A stretch of DNA of 64,000 bases from Pascua guehoae (GCA_001600415.1 BCJX01000004.1:1821064-1885063); one strand, 5' to 3'; counted from the first letter of the stretch, positions 11,535 to 23,928 are shown. Translations and numbers: made by a program. The notes: generated from the sequence alone by a model not told the origin.

Positions 11535-14319
11535 TGTTGTTGCAGACTTGACACCAAGTCGAGGGGTACAAGGGGCAGCGGGCAGGGAGAGGGAGAGGGG
11601 AGAAATCATGTGTCGTGTCGGAGATGCGGGGCCCAGAGGTAGTGCGTGGTGTGGGCGAGCGAGAAATGCGAGCGAGAAATGCGTGTATGGATTATGTAGA
11701 GGAGGAGGGAGTAGAGTACCAAAAGTACAAGCCGAGACGAGAAGATGGACAATAATGAGACATGCGAGCACGCCGGCAAATGAAATGCACGACAGGCAGG
11801 CATGTAGGCATGTAGGCATGTAGGCCTTGTTCCATCGCGCGGACATGGACGACCGACGTGAGCAACCATTTACTGCAACCGCGTGGTAAACACGGCCCTG
11901 GTGACCTGGTGCCATAAACCTTGCCTGCGCGCGCGTGTTACATCCACCGAGTCCGACCGACGTGTCTGCTGGAATCGCGCCGCCATGCACCGCAAGCCCG
12001 CACCACTGCTTGGGTCTCGACCACCTGCGGAAAACCGACACCGCCAATACATGAGTATGGCTGGCATGCGGCACACGATGTGGACAACCACGGTGACGAC
12101 AATGACAGTGGTGGCTGATGGATGATGGATTCCATTCGCGTGGCCGCACAGACGCCGTCGTCCCTGGTCGGTCCGTCCATCCATCTTCTTCGCTGTCACC
12201 AGCCACACCCAGCGACCGACTCTGCACGACCTCGAACCGAACACAAACCCCCCACATTGGCAGAAACAGCAACACTCACCTCGCCGCGGCCGCCATCTGG
12301 GAGCAGAGTCGGGGTGGGGAAACGTTGTTAACAGGCGTGCTCGATGCTGGCGGTGGTTGTTGGGAACATGGACAAGGTAGAGTTGTACAAGACGAAAGCA
12401 AGCAGAGCGTGGCTTTCGACTTTGCAAGTGTGTGTGGTGTAGGTGTGGGTGGGTCAGTATTAGGTTGGGTTGCATTCAGGCCCCGACCTCGGCGACTGGG
12501 CGCGGCGTGGGCGAGGGCGAGGGCGAGGGCGAGAGGTTTGATGCAGCCCGCGGCCTGCCAGCTGCCAGCCTGCCAGCCTGGCCTGCGGCTGGTGTCGGTA
12601 GTCGCTGGCGCTGGGCTAGTGCGGTCATGTCGTGCGGTACGAGAGCGCTAGAGGCGGAACATTGGCGCGCAGGGGACTAAAGGTGAGGTGAGGTGAGGTG
12701 AGGAGAGAGGTGGAATAACGACATGGGACAGCGAGGCGATGCACGTCCAGGAGAGCAGGGGGGGGGGGGGGGGACACACTCTGTTGAAACGAGAGGGGGC
12801 GGCACAGAGCCAAAACGTACAGCCACCAAAGCTCCCAGCCCCCGCGTACTAGACCAAAGTACCCACACTACCCCCAAGCTGCCCAGAACCAGAACCGGCC
12901 CAACGAGTGCGCTAGGGGTGGCGTCCCCCGCGTGCGCCATACCTAAAGCCAGAGCTAAAGTAGGCTGGCGCATCAAAGACATGGACGGTAACGGCAGGGG
13001 ACAAGGGTGGGGTCAGGGGTGCAGGGGGGCCAGGCAGCAAAAGGTTGAGGAGAAGCGAGGGGGAACAGTAGAGAGACCGGAGACCAAGGGGTGTCGAGGG
13101 GTAGAGTACCCAAGGGGAGGGGCGAGAGAGGCCATGCGATCTGCAGCTGCGGGGGAGGTGGATGGGATGGGCCTGATGGACAGGGTTTAGGGTCAGCAAG
13201 AAAAGGCAAAACGGGCCAACGAGGGCAGAGGGTCAACCCCCCCCCCCCCGAAAGAGGAGCGTGTGCCGTGTTTGGCGCTTCACCTACACACCACCCAACA
13301 CTCGTACATGCACAGTTTTTTTTTTTTTTTTTCACCTGTTCTTGATGCTTTTGAAGCAGGCCAGGTACCCACAGGTCCATCGCATCCCTGTCGTCCGGTT
13401 GTTCCCCCTTCTCTCTCCCTATGCATTGTTTGGGCCATTCCAACCCAGGACTTCTCTGGACGTGCCATGCGCGTCTCGTGTTCGGGTACCACGCGGCGAT
13501 CCGCGTCCATGTACGCATGGTGGCTTTTCCTGGGGCCATGCTGGCATGCTCGCATCAACAGTGGGCAATCCAACGCATCCCGACGACATAGAATCACGGA
13601 AACAACCTCGCAAACACGGCATGTTTACACGCTAAAGAAGGTCCATGTACGTTGACCCCCCTACCCTAGTCGTTGCATCCAGACCTCGAGCGAGCGCATG
13701 CACAAAGGCCCAAGGGATCAGAGCGCCCGCGGGGTTGGGGTGGTCTTTTCTGGCACATGGACTGTTCGGCCCCGCGTGCGGCTTCCATTACCTCTTGAGA
13801 GATCTTGGACGTCTTCAATCGTTGCTGGCTCACCCGACGAAACTCTATTGCATCCACAACCGGCCGAATGCCCGCCCCGCCCCCGCCTTCCCCTTTGACG
13901 CGCCTTCATTCGATGACTGTGCAACACGTTATACAATCATTATTGCCAGTCTCGCCAGAAACGCGGTAGCGCGGCCCGTCTCTGCATCCGCGTCTGCGAT
14001 CGCGCTCGCGCTCGCGCCGAGGCGTGGCCTAGCGTGGCGTGGCTCGATCCGCGTTGATCGTATGAAATGCATACAGGGTATCGGATAGTGTGTACAGGTA
14101 CAACTGGGGGGGGGCCGCTGCGCGCGGTGCTCGTGTTCGCGCCCGCGCGTGCGGTCCCCAATCTCCAGATAAGGGCTGCGCGAAAATAAAAAAATAAGTA
14201 CGCGGCGGTGTATAAGAATTGAAAAAGAGCGAGATAAGAAGACGCTGACAAGAGGTGCTTGCTGTAAGAGTATGTGGCAGTGCCTCTAGACGTCTCGGTG
14301 TGTGATCCAACCACCACCA
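11535..14319. other. 2.8-kb intergenic with homopolymers
   Basis: No gene could be supported. It holds a possible 5' leader exon of the upstream gene (12296-12280), AGGTG repeats near 12665-12705, a G run near 12757-12771, a C run near 13239 and a T run near 13317-13332. Confidence 0.4.
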
Positions 14320-15967
14320 TCAAGCGGTGACCGTCGGCGGCGCGGGGGCTAGGACGGGCACGACAGGGCCCGGCTTGGACGTGGCCATCTGGATGCGATT
14401 GGACGCAAGCTGGGCCTGGGGGCGGGGGCGCGCCGCGAGCGCCTTGGTAAGGAGGTCGCCCATGTTGAACTGCTCGTACGTGGTCGTCGACCATACGCTC
14501 GGGAGGGGCGTCGCCATTGAGGCCGGTTGGGGCTGCGACGTACTGCTGCGGGGAACAGCGGCCGGGGGCGGCGCGACGCGGGACGCACCGAGCGTATAGT
14601 TTGCCGAGCGGACGCGGTCACCCGCAATGCGAGTCGCACGGATGAGCTCTTCCATCTCGCGGTGGCCGTCTTCGTCAAACCGCAGGCCGTCCTCGTCGGC
14701 GACCGCCGCGCGCTTCTTCTTGTTTGCGGCAGCCTTGCGATCTGCACCCGGCGCGGCCGACGACGCATTGGCAGCCTTGGCCTCCTTGTCCCGCTTCGGA
14801 GCAGGCTCCTTGAAGTTGGGATTGTGGGCGCGCTGCCACTCGATAAACAGCTCGTCGTACGGGCGCGTGCGGCCTTGGACGGCGCGCTTGGCACCAACCG
14901 TGTGCGTCTTGCATGTAAGCGAGCGCGAGCACGGCAGGCCCTTGTCGTTGATGACACCACACTGCCGGTCGTAGTCGAGCGGGTTGAGGGCTGATGTCAG
15001 ACAAACACATAAATGCAAGCATGGCGCCCGCAACCACTCACCACGCTGGCGCTTGCGCTCTGCAATGGCCTGGCGCTCGCGCTCCTTGGCGGCGCGCTTT
15101 TTGAGACGCTCACGCTCCTTGAGCAGCTTTTTAATCTCGCTCTTCTTCAGGTCCTTGAGGGCCGTCATATCGAGCTCGTCATCGCTGCCAAGATCCTCGG
15201 GGAGGATGACCCGCGGGCGCTTCTTGTTCGGCGACCCATCGGGCGTCTCGCCTGGAGAGAATAATGTCAGCGACCGCATGCGGGTACCCGCGTTGATCCA
15301 AGCTGGAGGCCCCGGGAGGGGCACAGAGATTCGACCGCCCCGCGAGAAGCCTCGTCTTGCCGCCTGGATCGCTCCGACTCACCTTCGCTAGCACGGCGCT
15401 TCTTGCCGCCTTCGTCTGTCCCTGCGCGGGCCCTCTTGTCGGCCTTGACGACCTTTTTGACAACAAGGGGAGCGCCGTCGAGGACATGCGAGCAGATGCC
15501 TGGGTAGTGGTGAGCACGCGTGGGGGTTTCATGTACGCAAAAGGCCAAGGTCAAACAGGTGCGATGGTACCTGGTACACGGGCGATAAGATGCCCCGATG
15601 TGACCAGAGTGGCACTTGGTTGTGGCTCTCTGTGACGATGATGATGACGACTCCACCCAGCTCGCTGCTGCTGTTGCTGCTGCTGCTGCCCACTTGCCAC
15701 TGCCAACAACTCACGCCGGTGGTCTGCCGCCGCCCACTCGAGCACGCTCCGCGCGCACCGCGTGCAGCGCACCATGGCGCGGCCGGGCTCGCTCCCGGAC
15801 CCCTCGAGGGGCAGCGCGCCGTACATGGACATGTCGCGCTCGGGGAGAAAGTCGCCCGGTGGGCGTGGCGCGCCCGCGGCCGATGGCACGTCCGGATCGG
15901 GCGGGGGCGACGTCGCAAACGAAAACGCCGGACGCGGCGGCGAGGCGCGGTCACGGAGGACAAGCAT
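14320..15967 (-). CDS. SGF73: SAGA deubiquitinase-module subunit Sgf73 (ataxin-7 homologue)
   Basis: Four exons: 15967-15715, 15499-15383, 15251-15042, 14990-14320 (416 residues); all introns are phase 1 with GTGAGT donors. An N-terminal zinc finger C68-x2-C71-x11-H83-x3-C87 is assembled across intron 1 (RCTRCARSVLEWAAADHRR joined to ICSHVLDG). The SCA7 domain starts near residue 199, with C204, C214, C219 and H222 (CGVINDKGLPC, LTCKTH) followed by KRAVQGRTRPYDELF. In yeast Sgf73 the N-terminal finger anchors Ubp8-Sgf11-Sus1 and the SCA7 domain contacts nucleosomes (family knowledge). A charged KKLLKERERLKKRAAKERE helix lies between them. Intron 1 contains a CAG tract that stays in frame if retained. 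Confidence 0.92.
15661..15690 (-). repeat. CAG tract in SGF73 intron 1
   Basis: On the minus strand this is CAG repeated with one CAA. It lies immediately after the intron 1 donor of SGF73. Reading straight through the donor in the exon 1 frame gives eight consecutive glutamines. Confidence 0.9.
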
Positions 15968-16447
15968 GGTGACCGACGCGGCGAATGGACAAGGTGGTGT
16001 CTAGAACGGGGCGACAACAACAGAATGTGGCAAGCAGGACGAATGATGGAAACGATGGTGGCGGTGGGGGTAAAGCGGAACAAGGGGTCGAGGTGGAGGG
16101 AGCAACAGTGCGGGCAAAAGTAGTACAACGAGTGATGCAAGGTCGAGGGAGAGTGGTGAGATGGGCCGTAGCCTGGGATGAGCGGTGTGGATGGGATGCT
16201 CGACGCCGAGCTGTCCGTCTTGGCGGGTAGAGAGGTGGATGTGGATGGGATGTGATGGATGCAAACCGAGGTGGTGGTGGCACACAGTAGCAGTATCGAG
16301 CTAGTGATCGACGAGCCTGACACCAAACCCGGACAAGAGTGGCACAAGCCAATCAATCTCAATCTCTTGCCGCCCTCGGAGTTAGGCGCCGACGTCACAC
16401 CCAACAGCTCTGTCCATACATAACATGGTAGCATGCATGTTTCTTTT

Positions 16448-16480
<33 letters not shown>

Positions 16481-17000
16481 CATGTGTGTACTCTTTATCA
16501 TAATCTCAATGACGACGTTTCCAACTTGTGCGAGACTTGAAGTAGTGATTGGATTGGATTGGATTTGATGCATGAGATTGGCTTGCTTGCTTGTGGTGGC
16601 TGATGGCGGGTGAGCACGTGCGGGCGGGCGGGCACATTTGGGTGGCGAGGCCAGCTGGATGCCATGGATGCCATGCGAGCAAAGGGTGCCTGGCAGTTTG
16701 TAGAGAGGAGAGTGTGCAGTGTGCAGTGTGCCCTTGGCAGCGGCAAAAACGGCAAACGGGCTGCAGGCAAAGTGCACGGAAACCGCAGGCAATGGCGACC
16801 AGCAACCAGCACGACCCATTCAGCCAGCCAGGCAGGCAGGCATGCAGCCATGCAGCCATCCATCAGCCATCAGCCACCTCCTCTCTTCGAGCAGCCCCCC
16901 CTCGACTTCACATCACTCCCCCCTTTAAAGCACTCTCATTTCTCACCTCGCTCATCCTCTCCTCCCTCTCAACAACCCACCAGCGTCTCCCACCTTCATT
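15968..17000. other. Divergent intergenic region, SGF73 / Kre9-like gene
   Basis: Holds both promoters. A perfect (GTC)11 microsatellite is at 16448-16480, and TGGAT repeats are near 16547-16567. The last 80 bp before 17001 are CT-rich, as is common upstream of start codons here. Confidence 0.5.
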
Positions 17001-18109
17001 ATGCTCGCCTCTGTCGCCGCCTTTGCCACCGTCGGCCTCACCCTCCTCTCGGGTGCCAACGGTGAGTCTGGTCTCGGGATCGCGCCTCGGTCCCGTGCGG
17101 GAACGGACGGCGGCGGCGTCGTCACGCCGCCGCCGCCGGCGCGCCCTCCGTTCCCACCCACGCACCTTCCCCCGGCGCATCTCGCTCACACCCCCAGCGG
17201 ACATTTCGATCCTCTTCCCCCACGCCGGCGCGACGTGGTTCACCAACGACACGGTCTCGCTCAACTGGACGGCATCGCCCGCGGACAACTTTGAGTTCCA
17301 GCCCTACATCCAGAACGACGACCTCCAGTATGGCCCCGCCCAGCTTGCTCAGACTTGTGAGTTGTAGTGAGGGCCGTCGTACATGCTCTTCTCTGCGCTA
17401 CGCATGTGCATCGTCGCTCGCACCGGCATTGTTGCTTCTGATGGCGCGGGTCGCGTGGCTCGCGCGGCTCGGTGCGACCGTCGGCCGTTGCGCTGCACGT
17501 CGCTGCCGATCGAGCTGATGCACCACCCCCAACCTTCACGCAATGCTAACTCGTAGTCAACGCAAGCGGTGCCAACGGCGACGCGCACTTTGTCCGCTTC
17601 CTCTTAGGCCAGGTCCCCAACGGCGACGGCTTCATTGTGCGTTGCATGCGTTGTTTGGGGGGTTCAAGAATAGAACCCATTGCCCCATGCTGACAGCACA
17701 GGTCACCCTCCACAATGTGACCAACTCGTCGCAGATCTTTGCGACCTCTGAGAAGTTCAAGATTGAGGCTGGCATCGGTGAGCATTGGCATCTGAGCACC
17801 GGCACCGTCGCGGTTGGGAGCGACCGGCGTCATCACGCTGCCCATCGCAGTACCATAGTCTAACCCACAGCCCCCACCACCTCGACCAGCGCCGGTCCCT
17901 CGGTCGCGCCCACGGTCGGCAACATTCCCAACGTCAAGACCACCGCCGACGCCGCCTCGAGGTAAGTCTCCACTCTATCAGCACCACTGACGCCCAGCTC
18001 GGCCGCCAACCCCTTCGCGTCCGACAAGGCCAACGCGGCCACGCGCACCCAGGCGTCGTACGTTGCCGGCGCCGTCATGGCCGTCGTCGGCGCCGCCATG
18101 GTGCTCTAA
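17001..18109 (+). CDS. Secreted Kre9/Knh1-like, probably GPI-anchored cell-wall protein
   Basis: Six short exons: 17001-17061, 17198-17356, 17557-17636, 17702-17777, 17871-17961, 17998-18109 (192 residues). A signal peptide (MLASVAAFATVGLTLLSG) precedes a domain starting ADISILFPHAGATWFTNDTV and containing NLNWTASP-like, VRFLLGQVPNGDGFIVTLHN and IFATSEKFKIEAG, which fits the Kre9/Knh1 N-terminal fold of fungal wall proteins (family knowledge). A Thr/Ser/Pro linker follows. The C-terminus is hydrophobic (YVAGAVMAVVGAAMVL) after a small-residue patch, as in GPI attachment signals. Several N-x-T/S sites are present. Precise substrate or role is not deducible. Confidence 0.8.
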
Positions 18110-19823
18110 GCTGCGTCAAGGAGCGTGCCAGCGAGACATCTACCCATGATGGGGATACACGGACCCGACCCGCGACCCCGATTGCAATTGTTCGCGTGCC
18201 GTGCCTATGGAAACACCAGACGCTGGCACGCGTGCACGTGGCCGTGTGGTCCCAAAATGGCCGCCGACGCCCACACTGTCCCGCCCCGAGCGCTCCGCAC
18301 GACCCAGCACGGACAAGCCCCAGTCTCCCCCTCACACCCTCACACGGACCTTTTTGTTTATGCCTTTTGTCCCCCTCTACTTTTCATCCCCTTCGCCTAA
18401 TGTCCACAGCATGTCGTAGCCTTACTTGTGACTGTGATGTACGCTTGGCACCGCGCCCGCCATGGGACACAAGTAGAGCATGGTTTGGATGTGGCTTAAG
18501 CGCTGTCCGGGTGCGGGTGGGGATGGCGACGCATGCCGCGTGCCCAGGGACGAGCGCCGCGCGCGCCACCCCTCACCCCTGTCGGGTCTTTTTTTCGCAC
18601 CGTGCCAACCATACCGACACGCAGAGCACTGTTCGGTAGCGGTCGGCTACGCTGTCTCGTGTCTGGTGTCCGGTGTCTCAAGTGCAGTTCACATGGAATC
18701 GCGACTACAGTAATGCTCCTAGGAACAAAGGAACAGAAGGTACAGGTTGCAACCAAATCCCATGCACTGCACACTGCACACTGATACACGCGGTCCGGCC
18801 CATGCCGAAACATCCGTGGCGCCGGGATTCGGCGCATCCGCAGCGGTGGCAGTAATCCCGGCGTGTTCATTGGTGGCAGTCAATCTCAATCTCACCAACT
18901 TGTGCGTGTCAGCTGGGCGCGGACGCAGGTACGCTGGGTCGTTGGGACGTTGGGTCGTTGGGACGTTGCTACATGCTAGTGGCGATATCGGGTCGTTGGC
19001 AGGAGTGATCCGGTCGTGGGCAGGAGTGATATCGTTGCAGAGATAAACGCGTGGTGAGCGAAGCGTCGGCGCTAAGGCCCGAAAAATGCATCTCCAGACT
19101 ATCAGACTACCATGACGGAGTGCGCTAGGGAGTGCTTGGGGACCCAACTCTCCCATACTGGAATCTGTACGGATGCTGACAATGATTGGGCGAGGATCAT
19201 CCGAGCCCACGGCGTCAGAGGCATGGCCAGCGAAAGACAGCGTCCGACGGCGTCCTCCCATGTCGTGTGTTGGTGGTAGGAATTGTGTGCATTGGGTTTG
19301 GACAGAGACACGGCCTTGTGCCCGCCTAGGCTAGGTCGTGTCCCCAGACTCGTCGGGAGGGCCAGTCCGTGCAAGAACAAGAGGACGATGGCCACCCACG
19401 TAGAAGACGGAACGCGTGGACGAGACCGAATTAGACGCAATTTGGCAGCGCCGAGCCCGGACAACTGCGGGCCGCTTACTCGTTTACCATGCAAGTTGCA
19501 AGCACAAAGCAGGCGTGTCCATATCCCCACACTCCGTACCCGTGTCCTCGAGCTTGTTGACACCGACTCACCGGCCGAGCGCCGGCCGATCACCGGCCGG
19601 CGGCGGTGGACCTAGGGAAAGCGGACCGGTTGTGAAAGGTCGCGACTGTCGACACTCTGCCGGCTATCTTGTTGATACGCGAATGGCAGTGGCGCAGCCT
19701 TTGAGCTGTCGAGATGACAGTGCTGAGCTCGTTTGATGATGGATAGTACTTTGATTTAATGGGTGAATTTTCTCAATTATTTTTGGCTGCCTAGGCTCAT
19801 TTTTGCTCTCTAGATATTGATAA
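18110..19823. other. Intergenic, no supported gene
   Basis: About 1.7 kb downstream of the cell-wall gene. Open frames here show no splice-supported structure or recognisable motif. A short (T/G)TTGGGACG repeat is near 18935-18965. Confidence 0.35.
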
Positions 19824-19882
19824 TGTTGGAATAACCGCTGTATAAAAGGGAATCGATTGGCCAAGTGTTGCCCATTCCAACA
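19824..19882. mobile_element. 59-bp inverted-repeat element, copy 1
   Basis: Begins TGTTGGAAT and ends ATTCCAACA, a perfect 9-bp terminal inverted repeat of TG...CA type. It matches the element at 53316-53374 at 55 of 59 positions. No target duplication is visible at this copy. An internal TATAAAA is present. Confidence 0.7.
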
Positions 19883-21693
19883 CTCCCACTCAACACGCAG
19901 GCCAAGTAGCTTAAGATGGCCTGCCTCTATTTCCAGCTCCCCCCGTAGGGTGATCTCGCTCGGCGGCAGTCTCCCAACAAACTCGAACGCCGGCTCAATG
20001 GGCATACATATTTTGACTCTTAATCTGTTGGATAAACTAGAGGAAACTGTAGAGGAACATGAAGAGCGGAGATACTGATTTGTACGCTTAAAAGGATGGG
20101 CGCCGCGAGCAGCGCTACATGCCAGTTGCTTATTACAACAGATAATTGGGGATATCGCAGGCTGGACGGCGTTGGCATATGGGGCGGCATAGACCAGACG
20201 GATACTAGCGTAGAGGACAAAGTATTTGCAAAGTAGGCTGGCACTGAGAGCCTCGATGTTTTTGAACATTTATTAAATATTACGAGTGCAGCATCCCAGC
20301 ACAGACTGTGTGAATTCTCTCCCCCAGGCTTCATTCATACGTGTTGAGAGAATCTCCACTATTCCAGTTGCCCTTGCTCCTACCCCTCTGGGTCCCTGTC
20401 CCTCGTCAGTGTCAAGCGTCCAAGGCGGGTGATGATTCCGACTTGCGCCACCACGGTGGGAGCACTGGGCCGAATGCTGAATTGCACACTCGTCTCCAAA
20501 ATCACACGCGTGGAGTACGAGCTGGGGAAGCGCAGGGCGCAGGTGAGGTCTGTTTCGGTTCGTGCGAGACGGGGACGGACGAGTCGGCGAGGACGATAAT
20601 TATCCTCGGGATTGTCTCCGCTTATCTTCCAGGCCAAGGAGGGGGGAGGGGGGGAGTAGAGAACTTCCTTTGAATATAATCGCAAGTCATGGAAAGCCGT
20701 ACAGTACACCACCGAGAGAGTGTCGCCGATGGCCTCGGCGCTGCCGCGCTGGCGGAGTGACGTTCGTTGCCCAGCTGCGACTTTGCGATCCCACGGAACA
20801 ACTTGCCCGTGATGAACACCTTGTCCCCCCCCGAGAAGGGCGCAACGTAGGCGACAGGCCCGAGTAGGCGATGGTTGTGATGCTGGGCGGCGTGCCCCCG
20901 CTTGCACGCAGAAAGCCTCGGCAGAGATACACTGCAGGTGCCACACGACACAATCCAAGCAGAATTTTTTTACCGAGTGGCTCCTGGCAACAGCAATCCG
21001 CGGGGCTGGGGGTATGCTATTAGGTCTGCATCTGGGATGACTTTTACTGCTAGGTAGGTTGCTGGTATGTGGCATGTGTCCGTGATTGAACGAGTAACGA
21101 GTGCCCAACGCGTCGCGTCGAGGCAGAGTCTCACAGCGTCGGACATGTTCGAATCGAGCGATGACGTAGGGGTGAGATCCGACATTTGGCCAGCACTTGG
21201 TCCGAGGGCAGGCGGCGACGCCCTTGTCCGTGCCCGCCTTGCCGTCGGTCATAGCTACGGCTGACCCATCCGAGCAATGCCAAGGCGATGGATCATATGC
21301 ATGTGTGTGTCTCTTGAGCCTGCCGCGATCGGCGGTGTGCGGTGGTGCGGTGGGGCAGTTTTTGCTGCGGATGGACGAATTTGCTTGTGGGGGTGGGGGC
21401 CGGTTATTCACCCGGAGGCAAAAGGGTCCGCTGGGCCCGGCTACCATCCACGCCACAACCGGCCGGCGATGGCCGATTCAAAGTATCCACCACCCGCATC
21501 CCACACCATCACCATCCTCAACTCTTCTTAATCCATCTCTGCACGCTCTCCTTCGTCTTTCCCACTCTTTCTCAACACCTCTACGCACCCAACCCGCCCT
21601 CCCGCATCGCCCAACGCGCCGTCGGCACTGCCAAACCCGTACCCTGCACCAGACCCCCCTCCCCGACCTTCCACCCCCGAACACCCCACCAAG
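19883..21693. other. AT-richer intergenic block, possible degenerate coding
   Basis: 19,740-20,340 is visibly AT-richer than the flanks; a minus-strand frame (20269-19664) runs through it and into the 59-bp element. At 20950-20380 on the minus strand, coding-like segments (VAYVAPFSGGDKVFITGKLF; AEAIGDTLSVVYCTAFHDLR) sit in two frames, suggesting a frame-shifted relic I cannot name. The final 200 bp are CT-rich promoter of the SDR gene. Confidence 0.3.
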
Positions 21694-22560
21694 ATGCCCA
21701 AGGACGCCGCTCCCGAGGTGATGCCCGAGCTCGGCCTCGACACGCTCTTCAGCATGAAGGGCAAGACTGTTTTGTGCACCGGCGGCGCGACCGGAATCGG
21801 AAAAATGATCTCCGCTGCGTACGTGCGTAACGGCGCAAAGGTGTACATTGCGTCGCGCAAGATGGCCGACCTGGAGCGTGTGGCTGCGCAGCTGTCCGAG
21901 CTGGGCAAGAACACGGGCGGAAAGTGTATCCCTCTCCAGGCGGACGTGGGTAGCAAGGCAGGCTGCGACGCGCTCGCCGAGCAGATCAAGGCGCGCGAGA
22001 CGCGGCTCGACGTGCTGGTCAACAACTCTGGCCTGACGTGGGGCGCGCCCATGGTCGACTTCCCAGAGGCGTCGGGCTGGGACAAGGTGTTTGCCCTCAA
22101 CGTCAAGTCGCAGTTCTACCTCACTGTCGCGCTCCTCCCGCTCCTCGAAAAGGGCAAGAGCAACACGGACAACGCGGCCGTCATCAACATTGCGTCTACG
22201 GCGGCCATTTCGCCCCTCGCAGAGGGCGCCCTCTCGGCAGCAGGCTCGGGCACCTACTCGTACCAGCCCTCAAAGGCCGCGTCGCTCCACCTCACCCGCG
22301 TCCTCGCTGCCTCGCTCGCAAAGAAGAATATCACCGTCAACGCAATCTGCCCCGGTGTCTTCCCGTCCCGCATGACCGCGTTCGGCCTCGAGGCAAACCG
22401 CGACGTCCTCGAGGGACACCAGCCCACCGGCCGCGTCGGCTCGCCAGAGGACATTGGCGGCCTCGCTCTCTTCCTTGGATCGCGTGCGGGCTCGCACTGC
22501 ACCGGTACCGGTATCGTCGTCGACGGCGGTTCCAGCATCTCGTTCTCGGCAAAGCTCTAA
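21694..22560 (+). CDS. Short-chain dehydrogenase/reductase
   Basis: A single exon of 288 residues. All classical SDR landmarks are present: the cofactor motif TGGATGIG (29-36), NNSG (110-113), catalytic Ser168 (INIASTAA), the Tyr190-x3-Lys194 pair (YSYQPSKAA) and PG at 220-221. The C-terminus DGGSSISF fits the classical family. The early pattern resembles RhlG-like 3-oxoacyl-ACP reductases, and the basic residues after the glycine motif (SRKMADL) suggest NADPH preference; both are inference. The substrate is unknown. Start chosen because the CT-rich leader ends just before this ATG and the Rossmann fold begins about 24 residues later. Confidence 0.9.
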   Translation: MPKDAAPEVMPELGLDTLFSMKGKTVLCTGGATGIGKMISAAYVRNGAKVYIASRKMADLERVAAQLSELGKNTGGKCIPLQADVGSKAGCDALAEQIKARETRLDVLVNNSGLTWGAPMVDFPEASGWDKVFALNVKSQFYLTVALLPLLEKGKSNTDNAAVINIASTAAISPLAEGALSAAGSGTYSYQPSKAASLHLTRVLAASLAKKNITVNAICPGVFPSRMTAFGLEANRDVLEGHQPTGRVGSPEDIGGLALFLGSRAGSHCTGTGIVVDGGSSISFSAKL

Positions 22561-23928
22561 GCGGCGCGGGCGTGCGACCAAGGCCGATCGCGAAGCGAGC
22601 GAGCAACTGTGGAGCTGGACTGGGGCGTGGTCGAAGCGAAGCGCCCCGTCGTCCTCGGATCGATCAGCGGACGTCCCTGCGAGCTGTGAGAGTGTCCAGT
22701 GAGACGATCAAAAGAGAGTGTGTGGATAGCAGTACGTATCTCGCAGGTAGTAGGCATGTAACAAAGCTATGGAATGAACAGAGCCGTCGTCTGCTCTTTC
22801 CCAATAACGGAATTTTTATCTCCTAACCAGCTCAGTCGGCTCCACCGACATCCCAACGCCAACTAACATCCAGCCCATCAACTAACAGTGATCCCACTCT
22901 TGAGTCTTCGTGTGGAGCGGTCCAAGGTTGTACTATCAGCCCAGCGTGCGGACCATCCCCAGCAAGCCGTCTCAACCGCGGGCGCAAGGAGTGTCGTCTA
23001 TGAGCCAATGGCGGGCTTAAAATGGCGGGCTACGGTCGCCCATCCAACACATCGCCCCTGTTCTCTCATGATGGTCGAAGGAGGTGTTCCGTACGCCACT
23101 TGACTTCCGACCCGTGGTCTTACCGAGGTTGTGGAGGACGAGCCGACTTGACGAACGGAACAAAAACTACACTGATGAGCCGGTCGCCGCCTCCGGCTCA
23201 CGGTGTTGTGGCTAGTATCACTGACACAGCCTGTACATGAATGTTGCTTGTCAACGTGTAGGAAGCCGAAGCCTTCTAGGTAAGGGATGTGCAGGGTGAT
23301 GAACGCAGGAAGAGAAGGACAGGGTGCAGCCAGTATGTCTGATGTATGAGTGTGGATCTCGACTGTTGGCCGCCTCGGCAAACTCTCTTCCCACGGAGAC
23401 TCGTACGGCCACTCCAACGGCGCACACGGGAGACACTTCGTCGTGTCACAAATGCAGCGCCGAATACCGTAGGCAAGAACCACAGAAAACCGAGATAGGA
23501 GCCGGCAAGGCGTGAGGCGTCAGCACCTCTGCATCCGCTGGTCCAGTGGTCAGGACCTGGAGATGCGTCATGGCACGTCGGAATTCGGCAGTTGCATCGT
23601 TCCTGCCCACCCCGTCACTCGGCCACTCGGCCACTCGGCCACCAGGAACCGCTAACTGCAACGACCAAGCCGTCGGGTCGTCCGACCGCGTTGGGTTCCT
23701 CTCAATATTACACTCTGATTTCTTCACATCTCCGAGTTGCGGCGACTCGGGACGGCACCGGTGTGCGAACGCCGCCAGGGGACGTGGTCCCCGCAAATAG
23801 ACTTGCATGGCCTTGGCATCTCTGCATCTCCAGGCCCTTATGAACATGCTCAGAGTATAAAGGACGTACTGAGCGCGTGGCAACTGACCTCCTCACCTTC
23901 CGGATTTACACTACAACCTACCCCCGCC
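22561..23928. other. Intergenic SDR / transporter
   Basis: 1.37 kb between two plus-strand genes. A CACTCGGC tandem is near 23620-23645 and a TATA box lies at 23856. No gene seen. Confidence 0.4.
23856..23862 (+). promoter_or_regulatory. TATA box of the amino-acid transporter gene
   Basis: TATAAAG, 73 bp upstream of the ATG at 23929, in a typical fungal position. Confidence 0.45.

Noticed and set aside
12276..12296. ATG GCG GCC GCG GCG AG|GTGAGT as coding exon 1 of the large minus-strand gene
   Set aside because: Joining it in phase to the acceptor-like site before 11534 gives a stop within a few codons. It may be untranslated leader.
12973..13539. A 188-codon minus-strand frame upstream of the large coiled-coil gene
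   Set aside because: It runs through a homopolymer T tract and GC-rich noise, with no motif and no splice signals.
20380..21456. A 358-codon minus-strand open frame
   Set aside because: Composition is irregular, the start is arbitrary, and its right half is the antisense of the SDR gene promoter. Only small parts look coding.
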